Of a stretch of 47,526 nucleotides of DNA, positions 25,982-33,935 are shown one piece after another. The DNA lies in assembly GCA_903937405.1 (NCBI GenBank), contig CAIZZE010000005.1, forward strand, positions 1 to 47,526. Reading direction: 5' to 3'. Position numbers and translations under genes: made by a program. Below the pieces are notes generated by a model. That model did no database searches, was not told the DNA's origin, and saw only the letters and a program-made list of their open reading frames with translations. Source of the stretch: an uncultured Alphaproteobacteria bacterium. GTDB taxonomy: Bacteria > Pseudomonadota > Alphaproteobacteria > Rickettsiales > UBA1997. Position 1 is the first letter of the stretch. The number at the start of each line of letters is the position of its first letter.

Positions 25982-26599
25982 ATGTCTGACAGAATGCTCA
26001 ACCAAGCTAATTACTTGGTTCCAATGGTTGTTGAACAAACTGCAAAAGGTGAAAGATCTTTTGATATTTATTCACGCCTTTTAAAAGAACGTATCATTTT
26101 CTTATCTGGTCAGGTGAATGATCAGGTTTCGTCTTTGATTGTGGCACAATTGCTTTTTTTAGAATCGGAAGATCCAAAAAAAGATATTTATTTTTACATC
26201 AATTCCCCCGGCGGCATCGTGACTTCGGGACTCGCCATGTATGACACTATGCAATATATCAGACCTGATGTTGCAACTCTTTGTATCGGCCAAGCCGCTT
26301 CAATGGGATCACTTCTTTTAACTGCCGGCGCACCAGGAAAAAGATTTTGTTTACCAAATTCGCGCATCATGATTCACCAGCCTTCCGGCGGTTATCAAGG
26401 TCAAGCAACTGACATCGAAATTCATGCTCAAGAAACTTTGGCATTAAAAAGAAGATTGAACGATATTTACGTAAAACACACTGGTCAAAAACTTTCCGTG
26501 ATTGAAAAATCAATGGAGCGTGACAACTTTATGTCACCGGAAAAAGCTAAAGATTTTGGCTTGATCGATGAAGTCATCGAAAAAAGATTTGAAAAATAA
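25982..26599 (+). CDS. clpP: ATP-dependent Clp protease proteolytic subunit
   Basis: A 205-residue serine protease. The catalytic Ser107 is in [10 protein letters not shown] and His132 in IMIHQPSGG; the aspartate lies in the following helical part. [19 protein letters not shown] is the oxyanion strand (quoted in part: INSPGGIV). It forms a double ring of 14 subunits and degrades proteins fed by ClpX. clpX begins 22 bases downstream. The first ATG is used, giving a short propeptide as in relatives. Confidence 0.98.
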   Translation: MSDRMLNQANYLVPMVVEQTAKGERSFDIYSRLLKERIIFLSGQVNDQVSSLIVAQLLFLESEDPKKDIYFYINSPGGIVTSGLAMYDTMQYIRPDVATLCIGQAASMGSLLLTAGAPGKRFCLPNSRIMIHQPSGGYQGQATDIEIHAQETLALKRRLNDIYVKHTGQKLSVIEKSMERDNFMSPEKAKDFGLIDEVIEKRFEK

Positions 26600-26621
26600 T
26601 TAACGTCTAAAAATTTAATTT

Positions 26622-27941
26622 ATGGTTAAGAAACAAGACGACGAAAAAGAATTATCCTGTTCATTTTGCGGCAAAGGCCAAAATGAAGTTAAAAAGCTAA
26701 TCGCTGGCCCAACTGCATTAATCTGCAATGAATGTATCGGCATTAGTATGGATATTTTGCGTGAAGAGCAAAAAAAATCGCCATTGCAAAAAACTGATGG
26801 CAGCAAGCCAACACCGAAAGATATTCTAAAAATCCTCAACGAATATGTTGTGGGTCAAGAACATGCGAAAAAAGTTTTATCAGTTGCGGTTTACAATCAT
26901 TACAAACGAATTGATTCAATTTCTAGTTCCGCATCTTCCGAAAGCGTCGAATTAAGCAAATCAAACATCTTAATGATCGGGCCAACCGGCTGTGGGAAAA
27001 CATTACTTGCGCAAACTTTAGCCAAAATTCTTGATGTTCCTTTTACCATGGCTGACGCTACTTCATTAACTGAAGCTGGTTACGTTGGTGATGACGTAGA
27101 AAATATTATTGCGCGTCTTTTACAAGCTGCCAATTTTGACATTGAAAAAACACAACGCGGCATCGTTTATATTGACGAGATCGATAAAATTGCTCGTAAA
27201 TCTGAAGATAACACTCGTCGCGATATTTCTGGCGAAGGCGTGCAACAAGGTTTGTTAAAAATTATTGAAGGCACTGTGGCTTCAGTTCCAACCCAACCTG
27301 GTCGCAAAACTTCACAACAAGAATATGTGCAAGTTGACACGCGCAATATTTTATTCATTTGCGCTGGTGCATTTTCAGGTTTGGAAAAAATTATTGTCGC
27401 CCGCGGCAAAGGCTCCTCAATTGGCTTTGGCGCTGATGTTAGATCAAAAGATGACGATGCCGGAAAAGATATTTTTAACCAAGTTGAACCAGATGATTTA
27501 ATTAAATTCGGTTTAATTCCTGAAATTGTTGGTCGTCTTCCGATCATCGCTCCACTTGAAGGTTTGACAGAAGCAGATTTAACCAGAATTTTATCAGAAC
27601 CAAAAAATTCTGTAGTTCGCCAATATCAAAAACTTTTTGATATTGATAAGGTTGAATTGAAATTTGATGAAGAATCTTTGAAAGAAATTGCTAAAAAAGC
27701 GATTGATAGAAAAACCGGCGCGCGTGGTTTGAGAGCAATTGCTGAGAATATTCTTTTGGAAACTATGTTTGAAATTCCATCAAAAAAGAATGTAAAATCT
27801 GCTTTGGTAACTAAGAAAGTTTTGACTGAAGGAAAAGGTTTGGAAATTACTTATTTGACTGAAAAAGAAATCGAAGCGCGAGAAGAAGAGAAAAAAACAA
27901 TTACTGTTGTTCCGCAAAAAGAGAAAAAAGGTACGGCTTAA
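26622..27941 (+). CDS. clpX: ATP-dependent Clp protease ATPase subunit ClpX
   Basis: A 439-residue AAA+ unfoldase. The N-terminal zinc domain has CSFC (13-16) and CNEC (35-38). Walker A is GPTGCGKT (120-127), Walker B is [11 protein letters not shown], and the pore loop lies in GYVGDD. RTGARGLR (here [10 protein letters not shown]) is sensor 2. It unfolds tagged proteins for ClpP, whose gene is 22 bases upstream. In alphaproteobacteria ClpXP also controls CtrA turnover and the cell cycle, which fits its position near the candidate origin. lon does not follow. Confidence 0.98.
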   Translation: MVKKQDDEKELSCSFCGKGQNEVKKLIAGPTALICNECIGISMDILREEQKKSPLQKTDGSKPTPKDILKILNEYVVGQEHAKKVLSVAVYNHYKRIDSISSSASSESVELSKSNILMIGPTGCGKTLLAQTLAKILDVPFTMADATSLTEAGYVGDDVENIIARLLQAANFDIEKTQRGIVYIDEIDKIARKSEDNTRRDISGEGVQQGLLKIIEGTVASVPTQPGRKTSQQEYVQVDTRNILFICAGAFSGLEKIIVARGKGSSIGFGADVRSKDDDAGKDIFNQVEPDDLIKFGLIPEIVGRLPIIAPLEGLTEADLTRILSEPKNSVVRQYQKLFDIDKVELKFDEESLKEIAKKAIDRKTGARGLRAIAENILLETMFEIPSKKNVKSALVTKKVLTEGKGLEITYLTEKEIEAREEEKKTITVVPQKEKKGTA

Positions 27942-27949
27942 TATTTTAA

Positions 27950-28063
27950 TCTAATAGATCCTGAAACAAGTTCAGGATGACGGAGGTTTTTGCTTAAACG
28001 GAGTTTTTACTTAACTAGCCTTCCCCACATCGTCATCCTGAACTTGTTTCAGGATCTATTAGA
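27950..28063. repeat. Palindromic element, family A
   Basis: Perfect inverted arms of 33 bases lie at 27950-27982 and 28031-28063, beginning TCTAATAGATCC and ending GGATCTATTAGA. This is the most regular copy in the window. It starts 8 bases past the clpX stop and may serve as its terminator. Confidence 0.92.
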
Positions 28064-28102
28064 TTGCACTTACAAATGTTCGTTGGTGTTCAACATCCAG
28101 CT

Positions 28103-28143
28103 AGCATCTCGACGACTCGCTAAAGCGCTTTGCTCGATGATCT
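28103..28143. repeat. Worn hairpin related to family C
   Basis: AGCATCTCGACGACTCGCT and its imperfect inverted partner TGCTCGATGATCT flank the palindrome AAAGCGCTTT. It lies between the family A element and the stop of the second bolA gene. Confidence 0.5.
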
Positions 28144-28156
28144 ATTTTTTTAAACG

Positions 28157-28408
28157 TTACTTAGAAATTTTTATTTCTAATGCATGCAATCCCAAGCCAA
28201 ACTCATCTTTTAAAAGTGCATTAATTTTCCGATGCGCATTTACCGCATTTAAATCCTCTAATTCTTCAGCAGCAATCTTGATCGCAAAATGCGTTTCTCC
28301 CGTTCCATTATCACCCATATGTCCACTATGAAGATGTGAATTATTTTTCACCTCTAAAAAACTCGGATTTAAATTATTTTTTAGTTTTTCTTCGATCCTT
28401 TGCTTCAT
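28157..28408 (-). CDS. BolA family protein (second copy)
   Basis: An 83-residue BolA protein. NNSHLHSGH with its histidines and ETHFAIKI are followed by the helix NAHRKINALLKDEF and LHALEI, the BolA pattern. It is closer to the classical BolA1 type (loop with HxH and GHMG) than the shorter copy at 5207. It is divergent from hemE, across the candidate replication origin. Loss of a glutaredoxin neighbour here contrasts with the first copy. Confidence 0.88.
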   Translation of the reverse strand: MKQRIEEKLKNNLNPSFLEVKNNSHLHSGHMGDNGTGETHFAIKIAAEELEDLNAVNAHRKINALLKDEFGLGLHALEIKISK

Positions 28409-28421
28409 GTTAAAAAAAATG

Positions 28422-28436
28422 TTAATAACTTGTTAA
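28422..28436 (+). promoter_or_regulatory. CtrA-like binding site
   Basis: TTAATAACTTGTTAA fits TTAA-N7-TTAA exactly, the full CtrA site of alphaproteobacteria. In DNA this rich in A and T some matches occur by chance, so support comes from the origin context. Confidence 0.5.
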
Positions 28437-28447
28437 AAACTCTCCAC

Positions 28448-28456
28448 TTATTCACC
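28448..28456 (+). promoter_or_regulatory. DnaA box-like site 1
   Basis: TTATTCACC differs from TTWTNCACA only in the last base. Confidence 0.55.
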
Positions 28457-28486
28457 GAAAACTTTTTTAACAAAAACTTATTAAAT

Positions 28487-28495
28487 TTTTCCACA
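28487..28495 (+). promoter_or_regulatory. DnaA box-like site 2
   Basis: TTTTCCACA fits TTWTNCACA fully and lies 11 bases before site 3 in the same orientation, about one helical turn. Confidence 0.65.
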
Positions 28496-28497
28496 TT

Positions 28498-28506
28498 TTA
28501 TCCACA
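28498..28506 (+). promoter_or_regulatory. DnaA box 3, perfect consensus
   Basis: TTATCCACA is the strong E. coli-type DnaA box. It is the best of the three sites. Confidence 0.75.
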
Positions 28507-28670
28507 GGTTTTCCTACTGTTGAAAAAGTTTTTGTTAAATTTTTTATATGTTAATAACTTTTATAAATCTTTTATTTTCAAGGATTCTTGAAGATTTTAT
28601 CTGTTAATAAAATTGTTAAAAATTTTTAATTAAGAAATTAACAGCCCTAATAAATATAACTAAAACATAA

Positions 28671-29705
28671 ATGAATAATTTAATTAATACTCTTCTAAAA
28701 AAAGAAAAGTTTTCAAACCCACCAATTTGGATAATGAGACAAGCGGGAAGATATTTACCGGAATATCGCGAAATCCGCTCTAACGTAAAAAACTTTTTAG
28801 AACTTTGCTATACACCAAAATTAGCTTCAGAAGTTACTTTACAACCAATTCGCAGATTTGATTTTGATGCAGCGATTATATTTTCAGATATATTGGTAGT
28901 ACCTGACGCTCTAGGTGTGAAAGTTGAATTTGTAAAAAATGAAGGGCCGAAATTGCAAAAAATTTCTACAATTTCAGATTTAAAAAACTTCAAGACCGAC
29001 AATATTAAAACCCATTTGCAGCCAGTTTTTGAAGCGCTAGCGCTGACAAAATCAAAACTTGGTAGCGAGAAAGCTTTAATCGGTTTTTCAGGTTCTCCAT
29101 GGACTTTAGCTTGTTACATGATTGAGGGTGGTGGATCGAAAAATTTTGATTTAACTCGTGAAACTGCAATTCGTGATGAAGAATTTTTTAAACAGTTAAT
29201 CGAAATTTTAACTCAAAATATAATCACTTACCTTTCACTGCAAATTGAAGCTGGCGCTGATGTAGTTAAACTTTTTGATTCTTGGGCGGGAATTTTGCCG
29301 CCAGCGCAATTGAGAAAATGGGTGATCGAACCAACTAAGAAAATCGTTTCTGAAATTAAAAAACGCTATCCAAAAACTCCGATAATTTGCTTTCCACGCG
29401 GAATTGGAATGAATTATAAGGAATTTGCTTTAAGTGTTGCGCCACATGGTTTAGCACTTGATCAAAATATGGAAAAAAAATGGGTAAAAGAGAATTTGCA
29501 AGAAAATCTTGATGTAGTTGTGCAGGGAAATTTGGATAATTATTTGCTAGCTTTTGGGACTAAAACAGAAATTGAAAAAGAAGTTTTAAATATTTTAGAA
29601 AATTTTGGCAGCCATCCTTTTATTTTTAATTTAGGTCACGGAATTTTACCGGAAACGCCGATTGAAAATGTGGAACTTGTGGTGAATTTAGTTAAGGGAA
29701 GATAG
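28671..29705 (+). CDS. hemE: Uroporphyrinogen decarboxylase
   Basis: HemE turns uroporphyrinogen III into coproporphyrinogen III in heme synthesis. The 344-residue protein has PIWIMRQAGRYLPEYR, the N-terminal signature with catalytic arginines, and GFSGSPWTLACYMIEG, the second signature (quoted in part: GSPWTLACYM). NLGHGILPETP near the end is also typical. hemE adjoins the candidate origin, as in Caulobacter and Rickettsia. hemH and hemJ are not next to it in this window. Confidence 0.97.
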   Translation: MNNLINTLLKKEKFSNPPIWIMRQAGRYLPEYREIRSNVKNFLELCYTPKLASEVTLQPIRRFDFDAAIIFSDILVVPDALGVKVEFVKNEGPKLQKISTISDLKNFKTDNIKTHLQPVFEALALTKSKLGSEKALIGFSGSPWTLACYMIEGGGSKNFDLTRETAIRDEEFFKQLIEILTQNIITYLSLQIEAGADVVKLFDSWAGILPPAQLRKWVIEPTKKIVSEIKKRYPKTPIICFPRGIGMNYKEFALSVAPHGLALDQNMEKKWVKENLQENLDVVVQGNLDNYLLAFGTKTEIEKEVLNILENFGSHPFIFNLGHGILPETPIENVELVVNLVKGR

Positions 29706-29714
29706 TTAAAGATT

Positions 29715-29746
29715 ATAGATCCAAAAAACAAGTTCAGGATCTATAA
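29715..29746. terminator. Short palindrome between convergent genes (family A derivative)
   Basis: TATAGATCC and GGATCTATA flank AAAAAACAAGTTCA. It looks like a family A element with a deleted centre. It lies between the ends of hemE and the convergent nucleotidyltransferase gene, so it may end both transcripts. Confidence 0.6.
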
Positions 29747-29756
29747 CTTTCTAAGG

Positions 29757-30485
29757 CTACAAAAGATTTTCAGTTTCCGTAACTGCTTGCGGAGTTCCAA
29801 TGTGGAAATATTTACCTTTTAATTCCACACCTTTAACGCGGTGCAGTAATCCATCTTCGCCAACTGCAGATTTATAATAATGTGACATTGAAAAACATTC
29901 CTCCGGTGCTTTTTTTAAAATCTGAGGATTTATAATTTGTAAACCCACATAAACATGAGTCATCGCTACATCGGGAAAACGAAAAAGAGTTCCTTTATCT
30001 AAAAAAAAATCACCACCACCGTGAATATTTCCTTCATAACCAATATAATCTTCAGTTTTTTTAAGGCCTAAAAGAATATCGCATTCCTGCGGATCCCATG
30101 ATTTTGTTATATATTCAATATCAGAAACCACACTTTCTTCTTCCCATAAAACATCGCCGTTAATCGTTAAAAGCGGTTCATTTAAATCGATAAGATCTTT
30201 TGCAAAAAATAATCCGCCGCCGGTCTCAACTTTTTTATTTTCACGGGAAAAAATAATTTTTGGATTATTCAATTTTTTAATATGAGCTTTAAGTTGGTCG
30301 GCTAAATAATAGCCATTAATTATAATTTTTTTGATGTCTGAAATTTGATCTAATTTTTCAATCGCATAATCAATAATTGCTTTATCTTTTATTTTAATAA
30401 GAGGCTTAGGAGTTGAATCAGTAAGAGGTCTCATGCGTTCGCCACGACCTGCGGCAAAAATAAAAGCCTGAGTAATTTTTGTCAT
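29757..30485 (-). CDS. Sugar-phosphate nucleotidyltransferase (MurU-like)
   Basis: A 242-residue nucleotidyltransferase. FAAGRGERMRPLTDSTPKPL is the nucleotide-binding signature (quoted in part: AAGRGERMRPLT). INGDVLW and ETGGGL come next. The size and motifs resemble MurU, which makes UDP-MurNAc from MurNAc-1-phosphate in cell-wall recycling, but mannose-1-phosphate guanylyltransferase-like enzymes look similar. The kinase AmgK, often beside MurU, is absent; so the role is uncertain. Confidence 0.8.
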   Translation of the reverse strand: MTKITQAFIFAAGRGERMRPLTDSTPKPLIKIKDKAIIDYAIEKLDQISDIKKIIINGYYLADQLKAHIKKLNNPKIIFSRENKKVETGGGLFFAKDLIDLNEPLLTINGDVLWEEESVVSDIEYITKSWDPQECDILLGLKKTEDYIGYEGNIHGGGDFFLDKGTLFRFPDVAMTHVYVGLQIINPQILKKAPEECFSMSHYYKSAVGEDGLLHRVKGVELKGKYFHIGTPQAVTETENLL

Positions 30486-30487
30486 TT

Positions 30488-31111
30488 TTAATTTATGAAA
30501 TGAATTCTATTGGGTAATTCATTATTGTTGACTAATGAATCATTGGGAAAATATTTTTTTAGCAATTCGCCATATTTTTTAATGGCATTGATTAATCCTT
30601 CGGCAGGTTTTTTATTTTTCATTCCTTCAGTTATCAAGTTGCAAACTTCCTGTAATTCATCATTAGAAACTATGTCTTTGCTGCGTAAATCAGTTCGAAC
30701 AATTGTAATATGTTCAAAACATGAAGTATAAATTAGCAAAGCGCTGCCTTTTTTTGTAGAGCCAAGATTATAGCTGTAAAAATATTCGCAGGCGCGGCGA
30801 TTTACTTCTTCCAACATTTCAGATTTAGTGATGAAAGGGACGCATAAAATTGGAAATTGTCCGGCGATATTTATTCCAAGAATAAAAGATAAAGCTAATA
30901 CCAAGAGAAGCAGGGAATCAGAGTTAGAAAATTTAACAGTGATGGCTGCTGCAATGAAAGTTAAAAATATTGTAAAGATATATTTAGCTGCATGATAATT
31001 GCCGGAAGATCGAGAGAAAATTGGTACAATCTCGCCATTACTTCCAATCTCAGCTCGTCTTATTTCTTCTTTAATAGCCTTGATTTCATTTTTGTTAAAT
31101 AATCTTCTCAT
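30488..31111 (-). CDS. TPM-domain membrane protein
   Basis: A 207-residue protein if started at MRRLFNKNE (31111). A start at 31165 would read through the tail of the remnant gene upstream and is not favoured. Residues 1-33 and 100-180 (GSALLIYTSCFEHITIVRT) look like the TPM (TLP18.3/Psb32) domain, split by two hydrophobic segments (about 42-60 and 66-85). The family includes the YgcG-like membrane proteins that lie beside lemA. The remnant GGGASGSW directly upstream supports that a YgcG gene once sat there. The cellular role is unknown. Confidence 0.65.
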   Translation of the reverse strand: MRRLFNKNEIKAIKEEIRRAEIGSNGEIVPIFSRSSGNYHAAKYIFTIFLTFIAAAITVKFSNSDSLLLLVLALSFILGINIAGQFPILCVPFITKSEMLEEVNRRACEYFYSYNLGSTKKGSALLIYTSCFEHITIVRTDLRSKDIVSNDELQEVCNLITEGMKNKKPAEGLINAIKKYGELLKKYFPNDSLVNNNELPNRIHFIN

Positions 31112-31136
31112 TTTTTTGAAATTAATTTTTAAATTA

Positions 31137-31193
31137 TTACCAGCTTCCACTCGCTCCACCGCCACAGAAGAACAGGATTTTGATGAAGTTCAT
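31137..31193 (-). pseudogene. Remnant 3' end of a YgcG-type TPM gene
   Basis: The frame reads MNFIKILFFCGGGASGSW and stops 26 bases before the next gene. The glycine-rich GGGASGSW end is the usual C-terminus of YgcG-type TPM proteins. The rest of that gene is missing: the ABC transporter pseudogene ends just 25 bases upstream. A deletion probably joined the two. The first half of this peptide may be chance. Confidence 0.55.
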
Positions 31194-31217
31194 GTTTAAA
31201 ATTTATAATTTTTATTT

Positions 31218-32917
31218 TTACTCATCAAAAGCAACAAACCCGCCAATTTGAGAATCCCACAATTTTTTATAAGTACCGTTCAAATCAAGTAATTCTTGAT
31301 GTGATCCATCCTCAACTATCCGACCTGTGTCAAAAACTAAAATCCTATCCATGTGTTTTAATGTTGAAAGACGGTGTGCGATTACAATAGTAGTCTTATC
31401 TTGTATTAGATTTGTGAGACTTTCCTGAATTAAATTTTCAGTAATTGAATCAAGTTGGCTGGTTGCTTCATCTAAAATCAGGATCGGCGCATTTTTCAAA
31501 AAAGCGCGTGCAATGGCAATTCTTTGGCGCTGTCCGCCCGAAAGCTTAACGCCACGTTCGCCAACAAGTGAATTATAACTCTCGGGTAAGGTTTCGATAA
31601 ATTCGTGGGCGTGAGCTTTCTTTGCCGCTTCAATTACCAGAAGCACGCCATCTTTTGCTTGTGATTCCTGATCCTGTGAATCAAGGATGACGGAATGATT
31701 ACCGTAATAAATATTTTCTAAAAGCGTGCGGTGAAAAAGTGAAGGATCTTGCGGAATCACGCCAATTGCTGCGTGAAGGGAATCTTGGGTAACTTTTGAA
31801 ATATCTTGGCTATCAATTAAAATTGTGCCGGAATCAACATCAAAAAAGCGGCATGGAATTGTGATAAGAAAAATTTACATTACGAAATTCAATTTCGCCG
31901 CGCGTTACTTTTAGGGTTGTGGAATTAGGCGAATCTTCAATCTGCAAAGGTTCGTTAATTACAGAAAGTGCCTGATTTATGGTTCCGACATCTTCAAGAA
32001 ATCCGTTTAATTCATTCGCTGTCATCCACATTAAATGAATGATCCAGTTATTGATGGTAAATAATAAAAGAAAGTCACCCAAAGTTACTTGGCCCTTAGA
32101 ATAAAGCCAAATTAGCGTGATGATACAAAAAGAAAAATAGGCCGAAAAAGTGAAGGCGTGAATTATATAAAACTTGATTAAAAAAATTTTGCGCTGCTTA
32201 GAAATTTTGGTGTAATCATCTTGCAAAGCCTTGATTTTACTGCTTTCGTAACGTGAGCGCGAGAAGAATCTGATATTGCTGATATTACTTAAAACATCAA
32301 CCAGATTGCCCATGATTTTAGTTTGTTTATCTGCTGCCGCAATTGAGAGTGGTTCGGTTAAACGTGCAGCGCGAAATGCCATTAAAATAAAAATTGTGGC
32401 CCAAAAAATTAGTGCAAAAGCGAAAAGTTTGTGGACGAAAAGAAGCGTAAAAAACGCAATTATTAAACTTAAAATTACATTTAAGAAATTATAAAGAATC
32501 CTTCCCAGCATCGGCGGCGTTGTGCCGGCGAGATCGCGAACTTTATTTGCCAGAGATCCAGAAAAATTATTCTGAAAGAAATTATGCGAATGCTGCATGG
32601 TGTAATCCATCGATTCAGTGGTGATTTTCTTCTTCATTAATGGAGTTAAATTCATCCAAGAAAAATCAGCGAGGCGCCAGATTAATCCGGGCAAAAGGGT
32701 TAACCCAATTAGCAGTAGCGCGGGTTGGCCAGATTGTTGAAATTATATTTTCATGAGGAGTCGCAGCGAGTTTATCGACCAAGATTTTTGAAACATAAGG
32801 CCACAACGAAAGATCAATTGCGTTGTAAAGAACGACAAAAAGATGCAAGCCGACATAGAATTTGAAAGGCTTGATCGAGTGCAGCAGAAATGTGAAAGCG
32901 GTTTTTGGTTTTTGCAT
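31218..32917 (-). pseudogene. Broken ABC exporter (MsbA-like half transporter)
   Basis: Three pieces of one gene lie in order on the minus strand. Piece 1 (32917-32666) starts MQKPKTAFTFLLHS and loses frame after TIWP. Piece 2 (32694-31840) continues GLIWRLADFSW and holds most of the transmembrane domain up to FSYHNSMPLF. Piece 3 (31760-31218) starts at GVIPQDPSLF with the Q-loop, signature LSGGQRQR, Walker B ILILDEAT and H-loop IAHRLST. Between pieces 2 and 3 about 30 codons, including Walker A, are missing; the text goes from MPLF to DVDSGTILID. One frameshift and the loss of Walker A make it non-functional as an ATPase. The insert SVILDSQDQES near 31660-31693 looks like a repeat inside the coding part. 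Confidence 0.82.
31661..31693. repeat. Possible palindromic insert inside the ABC pseudogene
   Basis: GATTCCTGATCCTGTGAATC with its following AAGGATGACGG recalls family A (GGATGACG end). In the pseudogene it reads HSVILDSQDQES between LLENIYYGN and the usual VIEAAKKAHAHEF, where relatives have only a few residues. It stays in frame. Confidence 0.45.
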
Positions 32918-32951
32918 TTTGTAGATTTTTTTACTGAACTCAAAATCGTAT

Positions 32952-33060
32952 GGACCCCGTCGTGAAGACGGGGTGACAAACTTTAGTTTGTACGAAGGAG
33001 CAAGTTGGAGATATGTAAATCAAATATACTCGATGTCACCCCGTCTTTACGACGGGGTCC
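32952..33060. repeat. Palindromic element, family B
   Basis: Arms GGACCCCGTCGTGAAGACGG (from 32952) and its inverted partner (33034-33060) match except for one base. Each arm holds the hairpin CCCCGTC/GACGGGG. It lies between the nadC stop and the start of the ABC pseudogene and could end nadC transcription. A longer relative lies at 5465-5639. Confidence 0.88.
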
Positions 33061-33080
33061 GTGCGGTCTTGAAATAATTG

Positions 33081-33935
33081 TTAAACGATATCCAGCCCAA
33101 TATCCACCGCGCGCGCTGAATGAGTAAGCGAGCCAACAGAAATAAAATCAATTTCTAATCCCGAAAATTCTTTCACAGTTTTTAAATTCACGCCACCCGA
33201 AACTTCGATTTGAGATTTTTTATTAATGATTTTGATCGATTTTTTAATGTCAGAAATTTTCATATTATCGAGCAATATAACATCAGGTTTTGCTTTAATT
33301 GCTTCTACAACTTGTTCAACCGTGTCGCATTCAATTTCAATTTTTAATTTTGAATCAGCGCATGCTGCAACTGCTTTGGGAATGCTTCCGGCTGCTGCAA
33401 TATGATTATCTTTAATCAAAATCATATCAGCCAAACTAAAGCGGTGATTTTTTCCGCCGCCAACTTCAACGGCATATTTTTGTAAAAAACGCAGTCCCGG
33501 TAAAGTTTTTCTGGTGTCGAGAATTTTGATTTTTTTATTGTTAAGTGCCGCAACAAATTGCTGCGTAAAAGTTGCAACTCCGCTTAAATGCTGGATCAAA
33601 TTTAGAACAACTCTTTCAGCAGCAAAAACTAATTTGGCATCTCCCGCGCCGAAAGCGATTGATTTTGTTTTGGAAATCAACGCGCCATCTTTGGCGGAGA
33701 TTTTGAAATCAAGTTTAGAATTTTTAAATTTCGGAGAATTTTTTAAAGCCAAAAAAGCCTCAGAGATTACATCATGTCCGCAAAAAATAATATCTTCGCG
33801 AGCTTTGATTTCAAAGCTTACAATGCTATTTTTTGGAATTGTTAAATCAGAAGTAATATCGTCCAAAGCGCAATCTTCACAAAGGGCAATTTCAACAATT
33901 TTTTTAATCTCTTTTCTTACAGATTCTTTTTGCAT
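33081..33935 (-). CDS. nadC: Nicotinate-nucleotide pyrophosphorylase (carboxylating)
   Basis: NadC (quinolinate phosphoribosyltransferase) makes nicotinate mononucleotide from quinolinate and PRPP. The 284-residue protein has LDTRKTLPGLR, GGGKNHRFSLADMILIKDNH (quoted in part: KNHRFSLAD) and IEIECDTVEQV, then VSGGVNL. All are family marks. nadA and nadB are not next to it. Its start overlaps the end of the upstream tetratricopeptide-like gene by 19 bases, so the two are likely co-transcribed. Confidence 0.96.
   Translation of the reverse strand: MQKESVRKEIKKIVEIALCEDCALDDITSDLTIPKNSIVSFEIKAREDIIFCGHDVISEAFLALKNSPKFKNSKLDFKISAKDGALISKTKSIAFGAGDAKLVFAAERVVLNLIQHLSGVATFTQQFVAALNNKKIKILDTRKTLPGLRFLQKYAVEVGGGKNHRFSLADMILIKDNHIAAAGSIPKAVAACADSKLKIEIECDTVEQVVEAIKAKPDVILLDNMKISDIKKSIKIINKKSQIEVSGGVNLKTVKEFSGLEIDFISVGSLTHSARAVDIGLDIV

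Larger units (their letters stand above)
28409..28670. other. Candidate chromosomal replication origin (oriC)
   Basis: A 262-base, very AT-rich gap between divergent bolA and hemE. It contains three DnaA-box-like 9-mers in the same orientation, a full TTAA-N7-TTAA CtrA-type site, three GTTAATAA repeats, and long A/T tracts that would melt easily. In Caulobacter and Rickettsia the origin lies next to hemE, and CtrA sites are known in it. Most genes to the left are transcribed away from this point. Function is inferred; GC skew over the genome was not computed. Confidence 0.75.

Noticed and set aside
27990-28331. A 113-residue plus-strand frame (starts MLKRSFYLTSLPHIVILNLF) after clpX
   Set aside because: Its first part is the family A palindrome read in another frame (VILNLFQDL), and the rest is antisense to bolA.
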